Shown piece after piece: positions 59,371 through 64,000 of a DNA stretch of 64,000 bases (position 1 is its first letter; each line of letters begins with the position of its first letter). The notes beneath the pieces were generated by a model. It ran no database searches and was not told where the DNA came from. It was given only the letters and a program-made list of their open reading frames with translations. This DNA is from CBDCBA01 sp965214125 (GTDB lineage Bacteria > Planctomycetota > Phycisphaerae > Tepidisphaerales > Tepidisphaeraceae). The stretch spans positions 1-64,000 of the forward strand of contig CBDCBA010000016.1 of assembly GCA_965214125.1 (NCBI GenBank), given 5' to 3'. A program made the position numbers and the translations under genes.

Positions 59371-60180
59371 ATGGCCAACAGCCCGTTTCCCGGCATGGAC
59401 CCGTACCTGGAGTCGCGGTGGGACGATGTTCACAGCGCGATCCTCACGTTTCTCAAGGCGGCGATCCAACAAAATCTTCCCAGCCCCCTGAGAGCGCGAA
59501 CGGAGCAGAGGCTCATCATTGAGGAAGAGGATGGGGAGCACCGCACGTTTCGCCCGGACGTGCTGGTGGCCGAACCTGCCGGTCGCGAGGCGAGCGGTGG
59601 TGTCGCAACGCTTGAAGCACCTCCCGAAAACGCGGTTGAGCCCGTGCGGCTCACCGCCGTCGACGCCCCGGCGAAGGAACGCTGGCTGAAGATCATCGAC
59701 TCAGGCAACGGCAATCGTGTCATCACCGTGATCGAAGTCCTCAGCCCATGGAACAAGAGGGCCGGACGCGGAGGCGAGGAGTTCTGCGAGAAGATCGAAC
59801 GCTTCCGCCAAGCCGGCGTTAACGTGGTCGAGATCGACCTGCTCCGCACCCCGCGGACGTGGCTGCCGGTCCCCGATGACGATGTCCCGCCAGATCGTCG
59901 CGAGGCCTACCGGGCTGCGGTCGCGGTGGGGCGGGGCGGGTGGCGGGTCTATCCCATCAGCATCCGCAAGCCGTTGCCTCCGATCCCCATTCCGTTGCGG
60001 CCGGGCGACCCGCACATCTGGACGGAGCTTCAACCCCTGATCGACCGCGCCTACGCCGCCGGCGGGCACGACGACATTGACTACAACAAAGACCCCGCCC
60101 CGCCGCTCTCGCCCGACGACGCCGCGTGGGCCGACGCGTTGCTTCGCGAGGCGGGCAAGCGGTCGGCACCAGTGGCGTGA
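59371..60180 (+). CDS. DUF4058 family protein (FPGMDPY type)
   Basis: 269 residues. Head MANSPFPGMDPYLESRWDDV, then RTEQRLIIEEEDG, RTFRPDVLVAEPAG, VITVIEVLSPWNKRAGRGGE and the tail LSPDDAAWADALLREAG. That tail is the same as in the copy at 15944-16753 (SSDDAAWAEQLI). FRPDV ... IEVLSPWNK again fits a PD-(D/E)XK-like layout. Function unknown. Confidence 0.9.
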   Translation: MANSPFPGMDPYLESRWDDVHSAILTFLKAAIQQNLPSPLRARTEQRLIIEEEDGEHRTFRPDVLVAEPAGREASGGVATLEAPPENAVEPVRLTAVDAPAKERWLKIIDSGNGNRVITVIEVLSPWNKRAGRGGEEFCEKIERFRQAGVNVVEIDLLRTPRTWLPVPDDDVPPDRREAYRAAVAVGRGGWRVYPISIRKPLPPIPIPLRPGDPHIWTELQPLIDRAYAAGGHDDIDYNKDPAPPLSPDDAAWADALLREAGKRSAPVA

Positions 60181-60221
60181 TTCAGCGGCGCATCGACCCG
60201 ATTCAGCGGCGCATCGACCCG
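60180..60221. repeat. 21-bp exact tandem duplication
   Basis: Two identical 21-nt copies (ATTCAGCGGCGCATCGACCC plus G) lie head to tail between convergent genes. The second copy supplies the stop codon of the minus-strand gene and the first begins on the last base of the plus-strand stop. Confidence 0.85.
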
Positions 60222-60985
60222 CGGCGCGGCAGGCGGTCGGCATCGAACTTCGCCGCCTTGGCCCGCGCCAGCCGCGCCAGCGCGGGGTCGGCCATCACGT
60301 CGAATACGACGCCGCCGCTCGCATCGGCCCACAGCGGCACCTTGCCAACGATTTCGAGTTGCCACTGAACCTGACGCGACGCCTTGCGACTGCTGCCACG
60401 CGTGCTCGAACGCCGCGCGTCCGCCGGCAACCGGAGCAGGGCCATCCCCTCGCCGAGATCGCCTCGCTCGACGCTTTGCAGGTCCACGAGGTCCAGCAGC
60501 GCCAGCTCGCGCGACTGGCTCTCGGTCTGACGCCCGCGCGGGCGATCGTTGGCGATGGCGTGTGCTTCATCCCAGATCGTCGTGGTGTCGACGGTGATCG
60601 TCTCCGTGCAGCGTGCCCGCACCCACACGTGCGACAGCCACCCAACGCCCACGCCGACAAAGCGGTAGTGAATCGGGTACTTCTCTCCCGCCCGCAGCGG
60701 ACTTGGCGGCATCTTCACCTCGACACGCGGGCCGACCTGGCGCATGGCCGCGTAGACCATGAAACACGCGGCCGGCAGAAGCATCAGGCCGATGAGCGCC
60801 TGCTCCCAATAGTCCGCGTCGCGATCCCACCCACCGTCGAAGAACCGCCAGAGAAGCCACGCTCCCGCGACGGCGAGCAGGCCGGCCAGCAGCAGGTAGA
60901 TCACGATCCAGACGACCACCGACACGCCGCGCGACGCCGCGCCGGCGGGCTGCCACTGCTCGGGTGACGCGTTGTCGTTGGCCAT
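60203..60985 (-). CDS. DUF3592-like membrane protein of unknown function
   Basis: 260 residues. Two TM helices (about 21-46 and 63-79) precede an extracytoplasmic beta-rich domain (VGPRVEVKMPPSPLRAGEKY ... LLDLVDLQSVERGDLGEG). The arrangement recalls proteins with a DUF3592-type membrane head, but the match is weak. Its stop lies in a tandem duplication. Confidence 0.7.
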   Translation of the reverse strand: MANDNASPEQWQPAGAASRGVSVVVWIVIYLLLAGLLAVAGAWLLWRFFDGGWDRDADYWEQALIGLMLLPAACFMVYAAMRQVGPRVEVKMPPSPLRAGEKYPIHYRFVGVGVGWLSHVWVRARCTETITVDTTTIWDEAHAIANDRPRGRQTESQSRELALLDLVDLQSVERGDLGEGMALLRLPADARRSSTRGSSRKASRQVQWQLEIVGKVPLWADASGGVVFDVMADPALARLARAKAAKFDADRLPRRGSMRR

Positions 60986-61007
60986 CGTGGTTTGCAGCGT
61001 CGCGTTA

Positions 61008-62138
61008 CTACCTGACCGCCGCCCGCTCGGGCAGGGCGGCAACAAGGCGTTCGTACAGCTTGCGCGGCACCCGACGCCGCATGCCGCAGCGGCCGAGCAC
61101 GATCCACTTCTTCGCGTTGCCGTGGTAATCGCTGCCGCCGGTCATCAGCAGGTTGTGGCGGCGGCACAGCTCCTTGAGTTCCGCCACGAAACTCTCGCGG
61201 TGGTCGTTGTACACCACCTCCACCGCGTCGAGCCCGCAGTCGGCGAGGTGGCGAATCTCGCAGGCGAGCTGCGCGTGATTTTGCTTGCGCAACTGAATCG
61301 GGTGCGCCAGCGACACCAGCCCGCCCGCGGCATGGATCGCGGCGATCGCCTCGGCCGGCTCGGGCTCCTGGCGGTCGAAACGGAACTGGCCGGCGTTGTT
61401 CAGGTAGTAGCGGTACGCCGCGTTCACGTGGGGAATGTACCCCTTGAGGAACAGCAGCTTCGCGAAGTGCGGCCGGCCGATCTGAGCGTCCTCGCCGGCG
61501 AGGTCGCGCAGCTCCGCGTAGTCGATGCGCACGCCGACGGCGTTGAGCTGCTCGACCAGGAACAGGTTTCGCTCGTGCCGCGCCGTCTGCAGGCCGCTCG
61601 TGAGCGCGTGCAGCGCCGGGTGGGTTGGATCGATGCCGTAGCCGAGCAGGTGCATCACGCCCGGCCGCGGGTAGGCGGCGGAGACCTCGATGCCGGGCAG
61701 GAAGTCGAGGCCGACCTTGCGCGCCTCGTCGGCGGCGTCGGCGATGCCGGCGACGGTGTCGTGGTCGGTTAGCGCCAGCGCGCTCAATCCGGCGGCCTTG
61801 GCCTTGCGCACGAGCTGGCGCGGCGCATCCGTGCCGTCGCTGGCGGTCGAGTGACTGTGCAAATCGACGTAGAGCGGGATCGTCCGCCGCTCCACGAGTG
61901 CGGGCCCGCCGACGCCCATCACGCTGCGGACGGCGACCGGCCGGGCCAGCAGCGACGTCCGCGTGGCGGTGGTGACGACCGTTCGCAGGATCGGCGCCGG
62001 CTGAGGCGGCGCCGGGCGAGGCGCCGGGCGAGGCGGCGATGGCGGCTCGGTCGGTGGGACGGCAGGCGGACTCTCACCCGTGGAATCGCCGCCAAACGCC
62101 GCCAGTCCCGGCGGTAGCTGTTTTGTAGATGTGCTCAC
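61008..62138 (-). CDS. PHP-domain phosphoesterase (YciV/RNase AM-like)
   Basis: 376 residues. A Pro-rich, probably disordered N-terminus of ~85 residues precedes the PHP domain. YVDLHSHSTASDGT (two His, Asp), ALTDHDTVAG, LPGIEVSA, VSLAHPIQLRK and MTGGSDYHGN give the trinuclear metal ligands. This subgroup includes 5'-3' exonuclease/nucleotide 3',5'-bisphosphate phosphatases. Cytoplasmic. The start is the GTG at 62138; no ATG exists near the conserved region, and the Pro-rich leader is unusual. Confidence 0.86.
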   Translation of the reverse strand: MSTSTKQLPPGLAAFGGDSTGESPPAVPPTEPPSPPRPAPRPAPPQPAPILRTVVTTATRTSLLARPVAVRSVMGVGGPALVERRTIPLYVDLHSHSTASDGTDAPRQLVRKAKAAGLSALALTDHDTVAGIADAADEARKVGLDFLPGIEVSAAYPRPGVMHLLGYGIDPTHPALHALTSGLQTARHERNLFLVEQLNAVGVRIDYAELRDLAGEDAQIGRPHFAKLLFLKGYIPHVNAAYRYYLNNAGQFRFDRQEPEPAEAIAAIHAAGGLVSLAHPIQLRKQNHAQLACEIRHLADCGLDAVEVVYNDHRESFVAELKELCRRHNLLMTGGSDYHGNAKKWIVLGRCGMRRRVPRKLYERLVAALPERAAVR

Positions 62139-62230
62139 AAACGCTCTACCGTACCACCCGGCCAAGGGTTCGGCCAAGGGAATCGAGCCGGTGGCGGCCG
62201 TCTGGTAACGCTTGGCCTCGTCCGAGCCCG

Positions 62231-63541
62231 CTACCGCCGGGCGGCCGCCCCGGCGTACGTGATGCGGTAGATTACGCCGTTCGTGTCGTCGCCGAGCAGC
62301 AGCGACCCGTCGGGCAACTCCGCCAGGCCCGCGAGTCGGCCGAGGTGGCCCCACGTGTCATCGCCCGTGTCGACCAGCAAGCCGGTGATAAACGGCTCCA
62401 TCGCCGTCGCCTGCCCGTCCTCGTCGAAGCGGACGCGCACGACCTCGTACCCGCTGGGCGGCTTGCGGTTCCAACTGCCGCGCATGGCGATGAACGCGTC
62501 GTTGCGGTACTCGCTCGGAAAGGCATCGCCGGTGTAGAAGGTCATTTGCAGCGGCGCGCTGTGGGCGGTGTAGAGCAACACGGGCTCCTCGGCCATCCGG
62601 GCGAGGTCGGCCATCGTCTTGCCCTCGGGCGGGTTGTCGGCGGGGTTGTAGTCGTCGTCGCCGTAGATCCAAGGCCAGCCGTAGAACTTGCCTTCATCGA
62701 GCTTGTTGAACTCCTCGCCCTGCTCGTCGTCGCCGAGCCAGTCGATGCCGTGGTCGGCGCCCCACAACTGGCCGGTGATCGGGTGCCAGCCGAAGCCGAT
62801 TGTGTTGCGCAGGCCGCTCGCCCAGATCGTGCGCTCGCCGGTGGCGGGATCAATCTGCACGATCGTCGCGTTCTCGGGGTTTGGCTCGTCGGTGGCGTTG
62901 GCGGTCGAGCCGATCGAGAGGTAGAGCATTCCGTCAGGCCCGAACGCCATCGTCCGGTTGGGGTGCTGGCCGGCGTCGGGCAGGTCGTCGATCATCAGCC
63001 GCAGCTCGCCGAACGTGCCGTCGTCGCGGATCGGGGCGCTCCACAACTCGCGGATGGCCGTCAGGTAGACGGTCCTGCCGTCGGGCGCAACGGCGATGCC
63101 GTGCAGGTTCGGCTGCTCCGCCACGACCTGCGGCTCGCCGTCGGCCTTTCCGTCGCCGTCGGCGTCGCGCAGCAGGATGCAGTCGCCCGGGTTCCGCCGG
63201 GTGATGTAGACGTCGCCGTTCGGCATCGGCAGGATCATCCGCGGGTGGCCCAGGTCCGACGCCCACCGCTCGATCCTGAAGCCGTCGGCCAGGTTCAGCC
63301 CGGCGAGGGCGTCGTCGGTCGGGTCGAGTTGCTTCGGCTCGACGATGTGGCCGATCACGGTGACGTCGGCCGACACGGGATCCTGGCCTTCGAGTTGCTC
63401 GCTCGTGGACAGATCCGGGCGGCTGGTCGGCCGCGTCGTCGGCTGAGTCGATTGGGCGGACACCGAAGACGCCGCGAGCAGGGCGACGGCGGCGTGAACG
63501 AGGGTGGCGGGGCGCGGGAGGCGCGGCTTGACGATGTTCAT
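62231..63541 (-). CDS. PQQ-type sugar dehydrogenase family protein, secreted
   Basis: 436 residues. Signal peptide with cleavage likely after ASSVSA (residue 29). The six-bladed beta-propeller of the glucose/sorbosone dehydrogenase family includes NLADGFRIERWASDLGHPRM, HGIAVAPDGRTVYLTA, TIGFGWHPITGQLWGADHGI and GLAELPDGSLLLGDDTNGVI. Acidic loops (DADGDGKADG) probably bind calcium. Periplasmic oxidation of a sugar is the family role, and substrate and cofactor use are unproven. It resembles planctomycete L-sorbosone dehydrogenase-like proteins. Confidence 0.86.
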   Translation of the reverse strand: MNIVKPRLPRPATLVHAAVALLAASSVSAQSTQPTTRPTSRPDLSTSEQLEGQDPVSADVTVIGHIVEPKQLDPTDDALAGLNLADGFRIERWASDLGHPRMILPMPNGDVYITRRNPGDCILLRDADGDGKADGEPQVVAEQPNLHGIAVAPDGRTVYLTAIRELWSAPIRDDGTFGELRLMIDDLPDAGQHPNRTMAFGPDGMLYLSIGSTANATDEPNPENATIVQIDPATGERTIWASGLRNTIGFGWHPITGQLWGADHGIDWLGDDEQGEEFNKLDEGKFYGWPWIYGDDDYNPADNPPEGKTMADLARMAEEPVLLYTAHSAPLQMTFYTGDAFPSEYRNDAFIAMRGSWNRKPPSGYEVVRVRFDEDGQATAMEPFITGLLVDTGDDTWGHLGRLAGLAELPDGSLLLGDDTNGVIYRITYAGAAARR

Positions 63542-63627
63542 ATGGAACCGAGATTACATTTGGGTTGCGTTGGCCCGACACGCCCAAACTCGCCGCCCGT
63601 TGCGTTCCGGTGGCTCGGCGACCTTGG

Positions 63628-63633
63628 TACGAT
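63628..63633 (+). promoter_or_regulatory. -10-like hexamer TACGAT, leaderless start
   Basis: The hexamer ends 6 nt before the ATG at 63640. Confidence 0.5.
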
Positions 63634-63639
63634 CCGCTT

Positions 63640-64000
63640 ATGGGCATGACGACCAAGCTGCTTGCCGCCGCCTTCGTCGCGGTGGCGCTATTTGCGTCGC
63701 CCGCCGTGGCCGCGCAGGACCCGACCACCGCCCCCGCGGACGGCACGGTCGACCCCGGCGTCCGCGCGCTCCAGGAGTTCTACGCCCGCAACTACGGCGC
63801 GGCGGGGAACTTCGAGACGCGGCTGGGCGGGCTGGTGTCGGTCATCTCACTCAGCCGCTACGCGGGCGACCCGCTGACCGAGCGGCTGCTGGAAGTCGCG
63901 GAACGTCCCGACCCGATCGTGGCAATGGCGGCCTGGGACGCGCTGGCGGCGCGGGCGGACTCCCTGTCGCCCGAGCAGGCGCGGCGATGGCAGGACGCGG
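63640..64000 (+). CDS. Secreted protein, N-terminal part (cut by window edge)
   Basis: 120 residues are visible and the frame runs off the window. A clear signal peptide (LLAAAFVAVALFASPAVAAQ, cleavage after AVA) is followed by a helical region (VRALQEFYARNYGAAGNFET ... LLEVAERPDPIVAMAAWDAL) that looks like a tetratricopeptide- or HEAT-like repeat. Unassigned. The ATG at 63640 is preferred to the one at 63646 because of the hexamer spacing. Confidence 0.7.
   Translation, partial: MGMTTKLLAAAFVAVALFASPAVAAQDPTTAPADGTVDPGVRALQEFYARNYGAAGNFETRLGGLVSVISLSRYAGDPLTERLLEVAERPDPIVAMAAWDALAARADSLSPEQARRWQDA

Overview
The window is uniformly GC-rich, densely coded DNA from a bacterial chromosome. It carries 62 protein genes (two of them cut by the window edges) and one tRNA. 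The gene content points to a planctomycete, most likely Phycisphaerae-like. The pointers are several DUF4058-type proteins, DUF6785-type and DUF1854-type proteins, small membrane proteins with an H-X10-DG-like tail, a DUF4139 protein and a bacterial topoisomerase VI. This taxonomic call is an inference from gene families, because no rRNA gene is present. No prophage, insertion sequence, CRISPR array or rRNA operon is visible.

Layout: 1-9.2 kb holds the GTPase Obg, a DUF1802 protein, a kinase-like protein, an FHA membrane protein, a lysine-rich histone-H1-like protein, hydrolases, lipoproteins and YjbQ. 8.0-11.5 kb holds topoisomerase VI (A and B subunits) with a HicBA toxin-antitoxin pair lodged between the two subunit genes. 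11.7-16.8 kb holds PanD, a membrane/SRPBCC protein, a zinc alcohol dehydrogenase and then a tandem array of four small, mutually related membrane proteins ending in a CxxC...CC cluster, which I cannot assign to a known family. 16.8-22.2 kb holds TypA/BipA, a DUF4058-like protein, an APC permease with a probable frameshift at its start, and two small membrane proteins. 22.3-26.9 kb is a tight four-gene operon that fits complete trans-4-hydroxy-L-proline catabolism. 27-35.3 kb holds peptidoglycan and amino-acid related enzymes, a glycosyltransferase, tRNA-Gly(UCC), ArgB, a large membrane protein and an M42-like peptidase. 35.3-35.7 kb is a non-coding element made of 28-bp inverted hairpin arms enclosing eight 19-bp tandem units. 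35.7-39.7 kb holds YqaA, YraN and the rpsP-trmD-rplS translation cluster. 39.9-42.8 kb holds an ABC exporter and a DUF1854 protein, the pair known from cyanophycin-associated loci. 42.9-50.7 kb holds a transhydrogenase, a response regulator, an acetyltransferase, RlmN and an ECF sigma factor. 50.8-64 kb holds a GAF protein, GalU next to a glucuronokinase-like GHMP kinase, membrane and DUF4139 proteins, NDK, a DUF4058 protein, a PHP phosphoesterase and a PQQ-type sugar dehydrogenase.

Two patterns run through the window. First, many genes that begin a transcription unit have no Shine-Dalgarno sequence. Instead a TANNNT hexamer ends 6-7 nt before the start codon, which is what leaderless mRNA would look like, while operon-internal genes overlap by 1-4 nt or carry a GGAGG-type site. 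Second, the intergenic spaces are seeded with short inverted repeats whose arms are themselves small hairpins (REP/REPIN-like), two of them with the GTAG head typical of REP sequences. Related repeat fragments also sit inside at least two coding regions.
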